The notes under the pieces are model-generated. The model was not told where the DNA came from. It did not search any database and worked only from the letters and a program-made list of their open reading frames with translations. Below, piece after piece: positions 19,893 through 29,389 of a stretch of DNA of 64,000 bases (position 1 is the first letter of the stretch; every line of letters begins with the position of its first letter). Source of the DNA: Capnocytophaga periodontitidis (GTDB lineage: Bacteria; Bacteroidota; Bacteroidia; Flavobacteriales; Flavobacteriaceae). The translations under genes and the position numbers were made by a program. Location: NCBI RefSeq assembly GCF_016126015.1, contig NZ_JAEFDB010000006.1, positions 1-64,000 on the forward strand, in the 5' to 3' direction.

Positions 19893-21014
19893 ATGAAATA
19901 TACATCTTATGCCCTACTCTTTTTGCTATCAGTACTTGTTTCTTGTAACAACACAAATCAAGATAATAACGAAAAACAAACACATAAAACAAAGTCTATA
20001 GAGTTCGAAGAGTTCAAACTCATCGACCTAACACCTAAGGCACAGGAAGATATGAGACACTGGAAAAGTTTCCAATCACTGATGCAAGTAATCGTTTCTA
20101 TGGCGCCTGCCAAGATTAAAAACACCGATGATTTGATGCTTTCCAATCCTGATAGCTTGTTAATATACAGCCGTTTATATCCAGTTAATTCCAAAACTGA
20201 AGTTATCAATAGCGTTGTAGAACACGATTGGAGAACCCCAGCTGATACTGCTAAAGATACCGTTTTCAGGTTTGAAAAAAAGAAAAATAACGCAGAAAGT
20301 TTTTTACAATGGCATCGCTTTTTGGTAGCCAATATCCCTTATACTTTTTCAATAGTTTTGAAAAAAGTGAATTACCCCAATGTAAAACTGAACTTTTTGG
20401 AAGGAGAAAACAATGAGTTATCAGCGACTTTAGCCCTTGATACCCTGAGCACTTCTACTAACAACGTAAAAAGAACTACCCTCTCCGACGATTGGTACAG
20501 TTACCAAATTAATTTTTTACCAAAAAAATCAGCGTCATACGCCATTAGGCTTTCCTTAGACGAAAATGCTAAAGAGAACGACAATGTAATACTATACCGC
20601 TCTATTTTAGAACTTCCTGCAAAACACTTTCATCAAGTAGGTAAATTTTCTGATAAGATTGTAGGAGAACACTCCGATGTTGAAAGCTCTTATTACTCTG
20701 TATTTTTTTGGTTAGTACAAATAGAAGATGCTCTCAAAGAACTACTCAACAGCGATACTTTTCCCGAACGTATTGATGTTCCTACTGTAAAAGCTCGTTT
20801 CAGGCTTTTTCAAACACAAATTAAATCATTAGCCGATAATGTTAAAAACAATCCTGATTTCAACGAAAATGAGCTTAAAAACAACATTTTTTTATTAGGA
20901 GAAACTTTCAATAGTATTATAGCTCGTATCAACAATATATACAGCAACGACTTAGACGATCGTATGAAATATATCGATACTCAACAAGATTCTATTCCTT
21001 CAACTAATAATTGA
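19893..21014 (+). CDS. Lipoprotein of unknown function
   Basis: A 373-residue protein with a lipobox (LSVLVSCNN, Cys19) followed by a polar Asn/Asp/Lys-rich linker, so it is probably anchored in a membrane. The middle contains beta-rich segments and the C-terminal third is helical (KARFRLFQTQIKSL...). I do not recognise a domain. It sits alone between the rpsT terminator and its own terminator at about 21037-21076. Confidence 0.75.
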   Translation: MKYTSYALLFLLSVLVSCNNTNQDNNEKQTHKTKSIEFEEFKLIDLTPKAQEDMRHWKSFQSLMQVIVSMAPAKIKNTDDLMLSNPDSLLIYSRLYPVNSKTEVINSVVEHDWRTPADTAKDTVFRFEKKKNNAESFLQWHRFLVANIPYTFSIVLKKVNYPNVKLNFLEGENNELSATLALDTLSTSTNNVKRTTLSDDWYSYQINFLPKKSASYAIRLSLDENAKENDNVILYRSILELPAKHFHQVGKFSDKIVGEHSDVESSYYSVFFWLVQIEDALKELLNSDTFPERIDVPTVKARFRLFQTQIKSLADNVKNNPDFNENELKNNIFLLGETFNSIIARINNIYSNDLDDRMKYIDTQQDSIPSTNN

Positions 21015-21036
21015 ATCTAAACACATTCATTAATTT

Positions 21037-21076
21037 AAAAGCCAATAATACCTTTATAAGATGTTATTAGCTTTTT
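21037..21076 (+). terminator. Terminator after the lipoprotein gene
   Basis: AAAAGC and AATAA on the left arm pair with TTATT and GCTTTT on the right, with a mismatch between, ending in CTTTTTC. Confidence 0.5.
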
Positions 21077-21138
21077 CAAAATTTAAATTAGTACCATATT
21101 CTTCTTGTTTAAAAGTAATTCGTAATTCATTTCTATAC

Positions 21139-21177
21139 AAAAAAGTCAGCAATTAGTAAAAACTAACTACTGACTTC
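21139..21177 (-). terminator. Terminator of the OmpA lipoprotein gene
   Basis: Read on the minus strand, AAGTCAG-n-AGTTAGT folds with ACTAATT-n-CTGACTT around a short loop and is followed by TTTTTT. It lies about 32 nt past the OmpA stop codon. Confidence 0.7.
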
Positions 21178-21208
21178 TATCTCATTTGCTAATTTTCAAA
21201 TTTGGTAA

Positions 21209-22081
21209 TTATTTTCCTTTACCACCGATAGCAGGGTCTTTCATTCCCTCTTCAATCATAGTGTAGAATTGGTCGAGCTTAGGCAATATCACAATACGAG
21301 TACGACGGTTTAAGGCACGTCCGTTAGCATCACCATTGCTTGCTAAAGGCACGTAATAGCTACGACCAGCTGCAGTCATACGTTCAGGAGCAACTCCAAA
21401 GTCTTTTTGTAATACACGTACAATCTCGGTAGCGCGCATTACGCTCAAATCCCAGTTGTCACGAATACAACTTGTTTTGATGTTTACGTTATCGGTGTGT
21501 CCTTCCACCATAAACTCAAAGTCAGGTTTATTTTTAACCACTTTTGCAACTTTTTCAAGTACGCTCTTTGCGTTTTTAGAAATAGTGTAGCTACCACTGC
21601 TGAAAAGCATCTTATCAGAGATATTGATAAATACCACACCTTTTTCTACTTTGATGTCTACATCTTGGTCGTCTAAGTTACCCAACACTCCTTTGAGGCT
21701 TTGTACCAAGGCGAGGTTTATTGAGTCACGACGGGTAACAGCATCGCGCAAATTCTTGATAGTTAAATCTTTTTCACGCAAGCTTTCCAATGATTTTTCA
21801 AGGTTCTCAGCACCTTTTTGGGTAAGCGTAGTAAGGTTACCCATATTGTTGATGAGCTGCTGATTGTTTTCTTTGAGCAAATCATTTTGGTTTTTCAAAC
21901 TCTCAATTTTATATGCCAAATTGTTCTTTTCGTCTAAACACATATTGAGTTTTACGGTAGCAGTGTTTAGCAAATCTTCAGTTTGTTTGTTTCTTGCTTC
22001 TAACTCAGCATACTTCTTTTTAGATACACACGATGTTGTAACTAATGCCAGCATCGATAGTGCGATAATAAATTTTTTCAT
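21209..22081 (-). CDS. OmpA/MotB-family peptidoglycan-binding lipoprotein
   Basis: A 290-residue protein with a lipobox (LALVTTSCVS, Cys18), a long coiled coil over about residues 24-125 (many Leu/Lys/Glu heptads), and a C-terminal OmpA domain from about 150 with the motif EGHTDNVN and the closing LNRRTRIVILP. The family anchors the outer membrane to peptidoglycan; the long coiled coil would span the periplasm. It starts 50 nt after the OstA-like gene and is probably the second gene of that transcript, closed by the terminator at 21139-21177. Confidence 0.88.
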   Translation of the reverse strand: MKKFIIALSMLALVTTSCVSKKKYAELEARNKQTEDLLNTATVKLNMCLDEKNNLAYKIESLKNQNDLLKENNQQLINNMGNLTTLTQKGAENLEKSLESLREKDLTIKNLRDAVTRRDSINLALVQSLKGVLGNLDDQDVDIKVEKGVVFINISDKMLFSSGSYTISKNAKSVLEKVAKVVKNKPDFEFMVEGHTDNVNIKTSCIRDNWDLSVMRATEIVRVLQKDFGVAPERMTAAGRSYYVPLASNGDANGRALNRRTRIVILPKLDQFYTMIEEGMKDPAIGGKGK

Positions 22082-22131
22082 ATAGTTTATGTTTTATAAT
22101 TAATGAATATGTTACAATAAGAGTGCCAAGA

Positions 22132-23820
22132 TTATCTCTTACTTGTTTTTTGCTTGGCTTTGTTTTTTTCTTTAGCGGTTTTGAGTTCTTTTTTCAGAGA
22201 TGGATTGGCTAATATCATTTCGTCTTCATCTATCTCTTCAGGGGTTTTCATTCCCTTTATTTCTTTAGGTTTTATCTTTTTCTCGGCATCGCTGTAAATC
22301 TCTTCTTTGCGATGAATACGCTCGTTGCCACGCCAGACAAATTCTTTAAACTTGCGATCGTTCACGTGTAACTTTTCTTCTGGGTATAAATTCCCCGAAG
22401 GTTGTGTAATAAACACAGTTTGTTGCAGTTGCTGCTTTTTATCCAAATAGAGCTTGATATGGCTGCAAGTGAGTTTGTTGATACCTACCAGCTCTTTAGC
22501 ATCGTTGTACACGTAGTAAATAGACTCAGTATTCTGCAAAAAGTCTATCTGTCGCAAAGCATTATCTTTAAACTTACCATATAAGAACTTACCTTTCACC
22601 TGGTTATACCCATCGCCTAAAGTATCTTTTTCTACCACGAGAGCGTTGTTGAACACTTTGAGGGAGTCTAACTGTTGAGTTTTTGTATTGGCAATCAGGT
22701 GGATATTATCGCCCGTCATCTGGCTTACGCCTGTCCACGCTACGGGTTTGCCCACCAATTGGGTGAGCCCGTTAGCTTCATCGGAGTGGATAGAGTCGCA
22801 TTTGGCTTGCATATCGCTTTTGAAGATACGGGCATCGGGGTAGGCGCGAATCACGCGGTGTTGGGGTTTGCCCGTTACCAAAATGCGCTTGCCGTGCATA
22901 TACATTGAATCTTTTTCTACCAGCGTAATTACCACTGCTTTTTTAGTGATAAACATTGAATCTTTAGCTTTGTGAATTTCGCCGTAATGTCCACGTACAA
23001 AGGTTTTGTTTATGGTATCGGAAATGAAGATATTGTTAGAACCTGAGGAAAACTGTCGGCGTTTATCGAAGTACAAGCTGTCGCCTACTAAGGTTTTGAG
23101 GTCGTATTCTATTTTGGCGTGTTTCATAAAATAGCCCAGTTCGCGACGTGTATCGTAAAAACCGCGTTCGCAATACACCTTGTAATCAGCGCCCACAATA
23201 GTAGTTTTACCATAAAAATAGGCATTGCCCGAATTGTGGTAATAGTCTAACACTTGTGAATTGACTGTAAAATCGCGATTGACAATCTTTACTGAATTGG
23301 TAAACTGATTTTTTTTAGTAGTTACATAATATTTGCCTGTTTGGCTGGTGAGTTCATTTTCAGCATTGGTAATTTTACCGAAATTATTGTAGTAAGCTTC
23401 TTGTTTATTGCGGTCAAAGAAGAGTTCTTGAGTTTCGAGGGTCATATTGCCGTTGCGCAATACTACATTTTCTTTAGCTATAGCGGTTTTAGTATTTCCT
23501 TTGTAGGATACGTATTGGCTGTTCATCTGCAGGGTATCGCCTTGTTGCAACACCACATTTCCGTGAGCGATTACCTCGTTTTTTTCCTCATAAAGCACTG
23601 CCAAATCGCACCACACATCCAATCCTTGGTGGCGGAATTGTACCCGCTGTCCATCGGATTTAAAAATAGTTGCACCAGGGTATTTCACATTGTCGATGGT
23701 AAACTCTCCTCCGTAAACAATTTCGATACGTTTAGTTTTAGGTTCGCTTGTTTGTGCCACAAGGCTTTGCAAGCTAAGAGTAAACATTGAAAATAATATG
23801 TAAAAAAACGTTTTTTTCAT
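22132..23820 (-). CDS. OstA-like LPS-transport protein
   Basis: A 562-residue protein with a signal peptide ending at LVAQ. It carries several OstA/LptA-type beta-repeat segments, for example VIAHGNVVLQQGDTLQMNSQYVS near residue 80 and repeated 'A.GNV.L..G....L..' patterns. The C-terminus is highly charged (KEKNKAKQKTSKR). This matches the Bacteroidota OstA-like family thought to contribute to lipopolysaccharide transport across the periplasm. It has its own promoter at 23845-23874 and the OmpA lipoprotein follows. Confidence 0.82.
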   Translation of the reverse strand: MKKTFFYILFSMFTLSLQSLVAQTSEPKTKRIEIVYGGEFTIDNVKYPGATIFKSDGQRVQFRHQGLDVWCDLAVLYEEKNEVIAHGNVVLQQGDTLQMNSQYVSYKGNTKTAIAKENVVLRNGNMTLETQELFFDRNKQEAYYNNFGKITNAENELTSQTGKYYVTTKKNQFTNSVKIVNRDFTVNSQVLDYYHNSGNAYFYGKTTIVGADYKVYCERGFYDTRRELGYFMKHAKIEYDLKTLVGDSLYFDKRRQFSSGSNNIFISDTINKTFVRGHYGEIHKAKDSMFITKKAVVITLVEKDSMYMHGKRILVTGKPQHRVIRAYPDARIFKSDMQAKCDSIHSDEANGLTQLVGKPVAWTGVSQMTGDNIHLIANTKTQQLDSLKVFNNALVVEKDTLGDGYNQVKGKFLYGKFKDNALRQIDFLQNTESIYYVYNDAKELVGINKLTCSHIKLYLDKKQQLQQTVFITQPSGNLYPEEKLHVNDRKFKEFVWRGNERIHRKEEIYSDAEKKIKPKEIKGMKTPEEIDEDEMILANPSLKKELKTAKEKNKAKQKTSKR

Positions 23821-23844
23821 TCAGAAATGTTTTCATTGAGAATG

Positions 23845-23874
23845 CAAAGATAGTAAATAATTGATAATTAACAA
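23845..23874 (-). promoter_or_regulatory. Promoter of the OstA-like/OmpA transcript
   Basis: On the minus strand TATCTTTG (23852-23845) with TTG (23874-23872) exactly 19 nt upstream. The region 23856-23905 is built of degenerate TTGATAATTAACAATTGA units. Confidence 0.7.
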
Positions 23875-23960
23875 TTGATAATTGACAATTAATTGGCAAT
23901 TTGTTCTTCCTATTGGAATTTACAAAAACTTCATTTTTAGAAAAAATCGTTTTTTATTAT

Positions 23961-23989
23961 TTGTAATTTGCAATTAATTCATATTTTTG
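23961..23989 (+). promoter_or_regulatory. Promoter of the 6S-like RNA
   Basis: TTG (23961-23963), 18 nt, TATTTTTG (23982-23989). No protein starts for almost 290 nt downstream, but a structured, terminator-ended segment follows at once. Confidence 0.6.
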
Positions 23990-23995
23990 CACCAA

Positions 23996-24221
23996 TAAAA
24001 TCAATTGAGATATAGAAGAATAGAAAAACACCCATAAGATTTAAAGAGAAAGTTGTTAATATTCCTTTTTAAAAGAATCTGGTAAATTCAATAAAAAAGC
24101 AGAGGTGAATTAACAAAATGTTTCTCGCCCCACAAGGGCGTGAACTGTTTTTGTTACATACCTGTTTTTGGGCATACCAGAGCCTTTTTAAAAGTGTGAA
24201 CAAAACATTCACGCTTTTTTT
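23996..24221 (+). ncRNA. Structured non-coding RNA, candidate 6S RNA (6S-Flavo type)
   Basis: An untranslated segment with its own promoter and terminator folds into one long rod. Pairings seen: TTTTAAAAG (24067-24075) with CTTTTTAAAA (24184-24193); CTGGTA (24079-24084) with TACCAG (24175-24180); AGGT (24103-24106) with ACCT (24160-24163); TAACAAAA (24111-24118) with TTTTGTTA (24149-24156); and apical CGCCC-CACAA-GGGCG (24126-24140). Asymmetric internal bubbles separate them. A bubble-interrupted rod of this size is the shape of 6S RNA, which mimics an open promoter and sequesters RNA polymerase, and a flavobacterial 6S family is known. The identity is inferred from shape and context. Confidence 0.6.
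24194..24221 (+). terminator. Terminator of the 6S-like RNA
   Basis: GTGTGAA (24194-24200) pairs with TTCACGC (24208-24214), including one G-U pair, followed by seven T. Confidence 0.75.
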
Positions 24222-24276
24222 ATGCTCAAAGGTTGCTCTTATTCGTTTTGTAACATTAAAATTAAATCAATAACAA

Positions 24277-24633
24277 ATGAGAAAAATCGTTTTATTCAGT
24301 GCTTTGGCACTACTGTTAGCGAGTTGTGGTGTAACAAGAGAGTTATCACACAATGTAAACAACCATACTACTCAAGTGGTATTGGCTAAAAATAACTTTA
24401 AAGTAGTAGAACACGTGAAAGGAGAAGCCTCTAATCAATATTTACTTATTATAGGAGGTGGAAAACGTGCTTTGGTGGAAAAAGCAAGAGCTAAAATGCT
24501 TCAGAATGCGAATTTGGTAGGTTCTTCAAGAGCTATTATCAATGAAACTGTAGAAATAAATTCTTTCTTTTTCTGGTTTGGTATGCAATACACAGTAACT
24601 GTTTCAGCTGACGTAATCGAATTTACTGAATAG
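24277..24633 (+). CDS. Small DUF6567-like lipoprotein
   Basis: A 118-residue protein with lipobox LLLASCG (Cys17). The body NNFKVVEHVKGEAS...KRALVEKARAKMLQNANLVGSSRAIINETVE resembles a small lipoprotein family of Bacteroidota (DUF6567), which has the same 'alternating helix, LVGSS, strand' pattern. Function is unknown. It lies 55 nt after the 6S-like RNA terminator and ends at a bidirectional terminator shared with glmS. I see no clear promoter of its own. Confidence 0.75.
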   Translation: MRKIVLFSALALLLASCGVTRELSHNVNNHTTQVVLAKNNFKVVEHVKGEASNQYLLIIGGGKRALVEKARAKMLQNANLVGSSRAIINETVEINSFFFWFGMQYTVTVSADVIEFTE

Positions 24634-24639
24634 TAAAAG

Positions 24640-24684
24640 TAAAAAGAGTCAGTTTACATTTTTAGGAAACTGACTCTTTTTTTT
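24640..24684. terminator. Bidirectional terminator between the small lipoprotein gene and glmS
   Basis: AAAAAGAGTCAGTTT and AAACTGACTCTTTTTTTT form a long stem with A and T tracts on either side, so it can serve both convergent genes. Confidence 0.85.
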
Positions 24685-24693
24685 ATTAGTAAA

Positions 24694-26535
24694 TTATTCT
24701 ACGGTTACTGATTTGGCTAAATTACGAGGTTGATCGACATTGCAACCGCGCTTGATAGCGATATAATAAGACAGCAACTGCAAAGGAACTGAGGCTAAAA
24801 TAGGAGTCAGCGCCTCACTGATTTCGGGTATTTCAATCACGTGGTTTGCTAAGCCCGCCATTTGGGTATCGCCTTCGGTTACTACGGCTATAATTTTACC
24901 TTTGCGCGCCTTTATTTCTTGTGCATTGGAAACTACCTTATCATAATGTCCTTTAGATGGTGCTATGAATATCACCGGCATATTCTCATCGATAAGGGCG
25001 ATAGGTCCGTGTTTCATCTCGGCAGCTGGATAGCCTTCGGCGTGAATATAGGATATTTCTTTGAGTTTTAAAGCCCCTTCCAAAGCGGTAGGGAAGTTAA
25101 AACCACGACCTAAATACAAACAATTGGTAGCTGTTTTATAGCTTTCGGCTATCTGGGCTATCTTGTGATCGACTGTTTTGATAGTGGTTTCGAGCAACTG
25201 TGGCACACGTTCTAATTCCTTGCAAAGACGGTGATAGGTTTCCGTACTGAGGGTACCCTTTTTATGTCCTAAATGCAAAGCGATAAGGGTAAGCACCGTG
25301 AGTTGGGTGGTAAAGGCTTTGGTAGAAGCTACCCCTATTTCAGGACCTGCGTGAGTATAAGTGCCTGAATGGGTGATACGCGCAATTGATGAACCCACCA
25401 CATTGCAAATACCGTAGATAAAAGCCCCTTTTTCTTTCGCTAATTTGAGGGCTGCTAAGGTATCGGCGGTCTCGCCTGATTGTGAAATAGCAATGACGAT
25501 ATCCCCTTTATTGATAATAGGGTTACGATAGCGGAACTCTGAGGCGTACTCTACTTCTACAGGAATGCGCGCGTATTCTTCTAACAGATATTCACCTACC
25601 AAGCCTGCGTGCCACGAAGTCCCACACGCTACAATAACAATACGTTTGGCATTGAGGAAAGTCTCTAAATGATTATCTATTCCTGATAGTTTGGTAGAGT
25701 GGTTGGGCAAGAGGCGACCGCGCATCGTGTCTTGGATAGACTTAGGCTGCTCGTAGATTTCTTTGAGCATAAAATGGTCGTATCCGCCTTTTTCAATTGC
25801 TTCGAGGTTGAGTTTGAGTTGTTGTACAAACGGACTCACCTGCTCGTTACTGCCTATTTTAATCACTTTCAACGGTTTGTTGAGGTGAATGGTAGCCATT
25901 TCGCCATCTTCTAAATACACAGCGTTTTGAGTGTACTCTATAAAAGGAGAGGCATCGGAGGCGATGAAAAACTCGCCGTCACCTACCCCGATTACCAATG
26001 GACTACCCAAGCGGGCTACTACTATTTCCTCAGGTTTACTTTCCTCCATTACAGCAATGGCAAAAGCGCCAACTACCTCGTTGAGCGCATAGCGCACGGC
26101 TGTCTCTAAATTGACGTTTTCTTTTTCTTTGAAGTATTCGATGAAATTTACTAATACTTCGGTGTCAGTATCAGAATGGAATACAAAACCCTCTTTGATG
26201 AGGTTTTGCTTGATACTTTCGTAATTCTCAATAATTCCGTTGTGTACAATGGCTATTTTACCAGAATTAGAGCGGTGAGGATGCGAATTAATATCGTTAG
26301 GCACTCCGTGAGTAGCCCAACGGGTATGCCCCATACCGCAGCCATAAGTAGGAACATTTTCCCCTGCTTTGGCTACCAAATCGGATACTTTGCCTTTGGT
26401 TTTTTCTCCGTAAAAACTCTCAGCGTTTAAGATAAAACCTGCGCTGTCGTATCCACGGTATTCTAAGCGTTTTAACCCATCAATCACGATGGGAAAGGCG
26501 GCGCGTTTGCCTAAATAACCTACAATTCCACACAT
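24694..26535 (-). CDS. glmS: Glutamine--fructose-6-phosphate aminotransferase (isomerizing)
   Basis: A 613-residue protein of normal length. It starts MCGIVGYLG with the glutaminase nucleophile Cys2, followed by a class II glutaminase domain to about residue 240, two SIS isomerase domains (ACGTSWHAG, SQSGETADT), and the invariant C-terminus DQPRNLAKSVTVE. It makes glucosamine 6-phosphate for peptidoglycan and LPS. Last gene of the minus-strand run der-ddl-coaD-glmS, 29 nt after coaD. No glmS ribozyme is expected or seen. Confidence 0.97.
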   Translation of the reverse strand: MCGIVGYLGKRAAFPIVIDGLKRLEYRGYDSAGFILNAESFYGEKTKGKVSDLVAKAGENVPTYGCGMGHTRWATHGVPNDINSHPHRSNSGKIAIVHNGIIENYESIKQNLIKEGFVFHSDTDTEVLVNFIEYFKEKENVNLETAVRYALNEVVGAFAIAVMEESKPEEIVVARLGSPLVIGVGDGEFFIASDASPFIEYTQNAVYLEDGEMATIHLNKPLKVIKIGSNEQVSPFVQQLKLNLEAIEKGGYDHFMLKEIYEQPKSIQDTMRGRLLPNHSTKLSGIDNHLETFLNAKRIVIVACGTSWHAGLVGEYLLEEYARIPVEVEYASEFRYRNPIINKGDIVIAISQSGETADTLAALKLAKEKGAFIYGICNVVGSSIARITHSGTYTHAGPEIGVASTKAFTTQLTVLTLIALHLGHKKGTLSTETYHRLCKELERVPQLLETTIKTVDHKIAQIAESYKTATNCLYLGRGFNFPTALEGALKLKEISYIHAEGYPAAEMKHGPIALIDENMPVIFIAPSKGHYDKVVSNAQEIKARKGKIIAVVTEGDTQMAGLANHVIEIPEISEALTPILASVPLQLLSYYIAIKRGCNVDQPRNLAKSVTVE

Positions 26536-26564
26536 ATTTTTAAGTTCTTTTATTATTTATTAAT

Positions 26565-27017
26565 TTATACTCTTACACTTTCGGGCACTAATACGGTATA
26601 ATCACCGTGATTGCGAATAACATCACGCACAATAGACGATGAAATAAACGAAGTACGCGCTGCCGTAAGTAAAAAGACAGTTTCTATTTGAGATAATTTG
26701 CGGTTAGTATGTGCAATAGCTTTTTCGAACTCAAAGTCGGCTGGGTTGCGCAAACCTCTAAGGATGAACTGAGCATCAATTTCTTTGCAGAAGTCTACCG
26801 TAAGTCCTTGGTAAGTAGTAACTTTTACTTTGGGTTCATCGGCAAAGGCTTTTTCGATAAACTCTTTGCGTTGTTCTACCGTAAACATATAGTTCTTGTC
26901 GCTATTGATACCTATGGCAACCACAATTTCATCGAATAGGTCTAAAGCACGAGTAATAATATCGTAATGACCTAAGGTAATGGGGTCAAACGACCCTGGA
27001 AATAAAGCTCTTTTCAA
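26565..27017 (-). CDS. coaD: Phosphopantetheine adenylyltransferase
   Basis: A 150-residue nucleotidyltransferase of the cytidylyltransferase-like fold. The TxGH motif lies in GSFDPITLGHYDII (residues 8-21), and RTSFISSSIVRDV near residue 120 is the family's C-terminal signature. It adenylates 4'-phosphopantetheine to dephospho-CoA. It starts 17 nt after ddl and precedes glmS, consistent with one operon. Confidence 0.95.
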   Translation of the reverse strand: MKRALFPGSFDPITLGHYDIITRALDLFDEIVVAIGINSDKNYMFTVEQRKEFIEKAFADEPKVKVTTYQGLTVDFCKEIDAQFILRGLRNPADFEFEKAIAHTNRKLSQIETVFLLTAARTSFISSSIVRDVIRNHGDYTVLVPESVRV

Positions 27018-27034
27018 TGATTAACGATTAATGG

Positions 27035-28012
27035 TTAGTAATTCAATACTCGTTCTATTTCGCTTTCGAATAGTTCTTCAAGGCTGATACCCGCTACTTT
27101 AGCTTGTTGAGGCAGTAAACTCGCTTCTGAAAGCCCTGGTGTAGTATTCATTTCGAGCAAATAAGGTGTATCGCCTACTATGATGAACTCACTTCGGCTG
27201 AAGCCTTCCATTTTCAACAATCGGTATACACGTTCCGCCAAAGCGTTGATTTTAGCCGTCATTTCGGCAGATAGGCGCGCAGGGGTAATTTCTTGCGACT
27301 TGCCGTTATATTTGGCATCATAATCGAAGAAATCATTTTCGGATACAATCTCAGTCATTGGGAGAACTTTTATTTTCCCGCGATAGTTGATTACCCCGAT
27401 AGAGATTTCAGTACCTTTCAAGAAACTTTCGATGAGGATTTCGTCGTCTACTTCAAATGCTTTGTCTATATACATAGGCAGTTGAGCCTCTTCATATACT
27501 TTATACACTCCAAAACTACTCCCTGATTTATTAGCCTTCACAAAGCAAGGTAAGCCTACTTTGGCTACAATATCAGCAGTGTTATAGTCTTCACCTTTGT
27601 TGAGATAGTATGAAGGGGCTGAAAGAATGCCAAAAGGTTTGAGTACTGATAGCATATCACGTTTGTTAAACGTAAGAGCCGAAGCATACATACTGCATCC
27701 TGTGAGCGGTAAGCCAATTAAATTGAAATAGGCTTGTAAATAACCATCTTCACCTGGGGTACCGTGAATGGCATTGAAAACGGCATCAAAAGTAATTTTA
27801 CGTCCGTTTACTGTTACCGAGAAGTCGTTTTTATCAATAGGATGTTCGTTGTTTTGAGCATCTACATACACCCATTTATCGCGGTCGATACGCACGGGGT
27901 AAGGTACATATTTATTTTGGTTGAGATGTTTGGCTACTACTGCAGCACTCTTTAAAGAAACGGGAGCTTCATTAGAGTATCCTCCCATTATGATTGCTAT
28001 ATTTTTTTTCAT
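27035..28012 (-). CDS. ddl: D-alanine--D-alanine ligase
   Basis: A 325-residue ATP-grasp ligase that joins two D-Ala for peptidoglycan. Visible are MKKNIAIIMGGYSNEAPVS (N-terminal domain), HGTPGEDGYLQ (about 82-92), FVKANKSGSSFGV (ATP-binding) and LLEMNTTPGLSEASLLP (metal-binding end). I place the start at ATG 28012. A longer in-phase reading to 28081 would overlap the der 3' end by more than 50 nt and its extra 23 residues do not look like Ddl. The gap to der is then 13 nt. Confidence 0.95.
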   Translation of the reverse strand: MKKNIAIIMGGYSNEAPVSLKSAAVVAKHLNQNKYVPYPVRIDRDKWVYVDAQNNEHPIDKNDFSVTVNGRKITFDAVFNAIHGTPGEDGYLQAYFNLIGLPLTGCSMYASALTFNKRDMLSVLKPFGILSAPSYYLNKGEDYNTADIVAKVGLPCFVKANKSGSSFGVYKVYEEAQLPMYIDKAFEVDDEILIESFLKGTEISIGVINYRGKIKVLPMTEIVSENDFFDYDAKYNGKSQEITPARLSAEMTAKINALAERVYRLLKMEGFSRSEFIIVGDTPYLLEMNTTPGLSEASLLPQQAKVAGISLEELFESEIERVLNY

Positions 28013-28025
28013 TTTTTCAATAGTA

Positions 28026-29330
28026 TTACTTCTGACGGAAATACACGTCAATTGGAACACCGTTAAAATCAAAGTTCTCACGGAGTTTGTTTTCTATAAA
28101 ACGTCGGTAGGGGTCTTTTACGTATTGTGGCAAATTAGCAAAGAAGGCAAATTGCGGCATAGGTGTGGGCAATTGAGTACAGAACTTTATCTTGACATAT
28201 TTTCCTTTGATCGCAGGGGGTGGATAGTTCTCAATAATAGGCAACATCACCTCGTTGAGTTTACGAGTAGGGATACGCTTGGTGCGGTTGTTATACACTG
28301 CTACAGCCGTTTCTATAGCTTTGTAAATACGTTGCTTATTCAATGCCGATACAAACAAGATGGGCACATCGGTGAAAGGTTCTATTTCTTTGCGGATAGC
28401 CGCTTCGTACTGTTTAGCCGTATTGTTTTCCTTCTCTACCAAATCCCATTTGTTTACTAATATCACGATGCCTTTGCGATTGCGTTGTGCCAACCAGAAG
28501 ATATTAGCATCTTGACTTTCAAAACCACGTGTAGCATCGAGCATCAAAATACACACATCGGAGTGTTCAATAGCACGAATAGAACGCATCACTGAGTAGA
28601 ATTCTAAATCCTCTTTTACTTTAGATTTACGGCGGATTCCCGCTGTATCAACTAAATTAAATTCAAATCCAAAGCGGTTGTACTTAGTATCAATAGCATC
28701 GCGTGTAGTGCCTGCAATATCGGTAACAATATAGCGGTCTTCGCCTATAAGAGCGTTGATAAAGGACGATTTACCCGCATTAGGTCTCCCTACTACAGCA
28801 AAGCGAGGCAAGGGATTTTCTTCTTGTTTTTCTTTTTCGGGCAAGAGAGCGACTAAATCGTCGAGTAGCTCTCCTGTACCACTACCATTTACACTTGATA
28901 GGGCATAGAGATGTTCAAAACCTAAGGCATAAAATTCGTGCATATCGTTACGACGGTTGTTGCTATCCACTTTGTTTACTGCTACTAATATTGGTTTATG
29001 GCATTTGCGCAACAACTCGGCTACAGCTTCGTCCATACCGGTAAGTCCTTCTTCGACGTTTACCATAAAGATAATCGCATCGGCTTCGTCTATGGCTAAG
29101 GAGACTTGTTTGTTGATTTCTTTCTCGAAAGAATCGTCACTACCTGCTAAGTAGCCACCCGTGTCGATCACAGAAAAAGAGACCCCATTCCAGTCGGTTT
29201 TACCATAATGGCGGTCGCGTGTAACGCCACTCACGGCGTCCACGATAGCCTCACGGCGTTTTATCAAACGGTTGAAAAAAGTGGATTTACCTACATTGGG
29301 GCGTCCCACTACAGCTACTATAGCACTCAT
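28026..29330 (-). CDS. der: Ribosome-assembly GTPase Der (EngA)
   Basis: A 434-residue tandem GTPase. The first G domain begins [17 protein letters not shown] (P-loop) with DTGG and NKVD; the second has [24 protein letters not shown] and NKWD; a C-terminal KH-like domain ends EGVPID-like ([12 protein letters not shown]). It assists 50S maturation. I place the start at ATG 29330: a longer frame to 29381 crosses the -7 promoter box at 29352-29359. First gene of der-ddl-coaD-glmS. Confidence 0.96.
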   Translation of the reverse strand: MSAIVAVVGRPNVGKSTFFNRLIKRREAIVDAVSGVTRDRHYGKTDWNGVSFSVIDTGGYLAGSDDSFEKEINKQVSLAIDEADAIIFMVNVEEGLTGMDEAVAELLRKCHKPILVAVNKVDSNNRRNDMHEFYALGFEHLYALSSVNGSGTGELLDDLVALLPEKEKQEENPLPRFAVVGRPNAGKSSFINALIGEDRYIVTDIAGTTRDAIDTKYNRFGFEFNLVDTAGIRRKSKVKEDLEFYSVMRSIRAIEHSDVCILMLDATRGFESQDANIFWLAQRNRKGIVILVNKWDLVEKENNTAKQYEAAIRKEIEPFTDVPILFVSALNKQRIYKAIETAVAVYNNRTKRIPTRKLNEVMLPIIENYPPPAIKGKYVKIKFCTQLPTPMPQFAFFANLPQYVKDPYRRFIENKLRENFDFNGVPIDVYFRQK

Positions 29331-29351
29331 AATATACCTACTTATTTTTTG

Positions 29352-29381
29352 CAAAGATAGAAAATAATTAACAAATGGCAA
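29352..29381 (-). promoter_or_regulatory. Promoter of the der-ddl-coaD-glmS run
   Basis: On the minus strand TATCTTTG (29359-29352), with TTG (29381-29379) exactly 19 nt upstream. It lies 22 nt before the Der start codon. Confidence 0.7.
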
Positions 29382-29389
29382 TTATCTTC

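Noticed and set aside
24060-24221. tmRNA or SRP RNA as identity of the non-coding RNA
   Set aside because: No tag peptide frame, no tRNA-like ends and no SRP apical loop signature were found; the bubble-interrupted rod fits 6S RNA better.
28013-28081. Longer N-terminus for D-Ala-D-Ala ligase
   Set aside because: It would overlap the der 3' end by more than 50 nt, and the added residues do not resemble Ddl. MKKNIAIIMGG is the normal start.
29331-29381. Longer N-terminus for Der
   Set aside because: The extra codons cross the promoter's -7 box, and Der proteins start just before [13 protein letters not shown].
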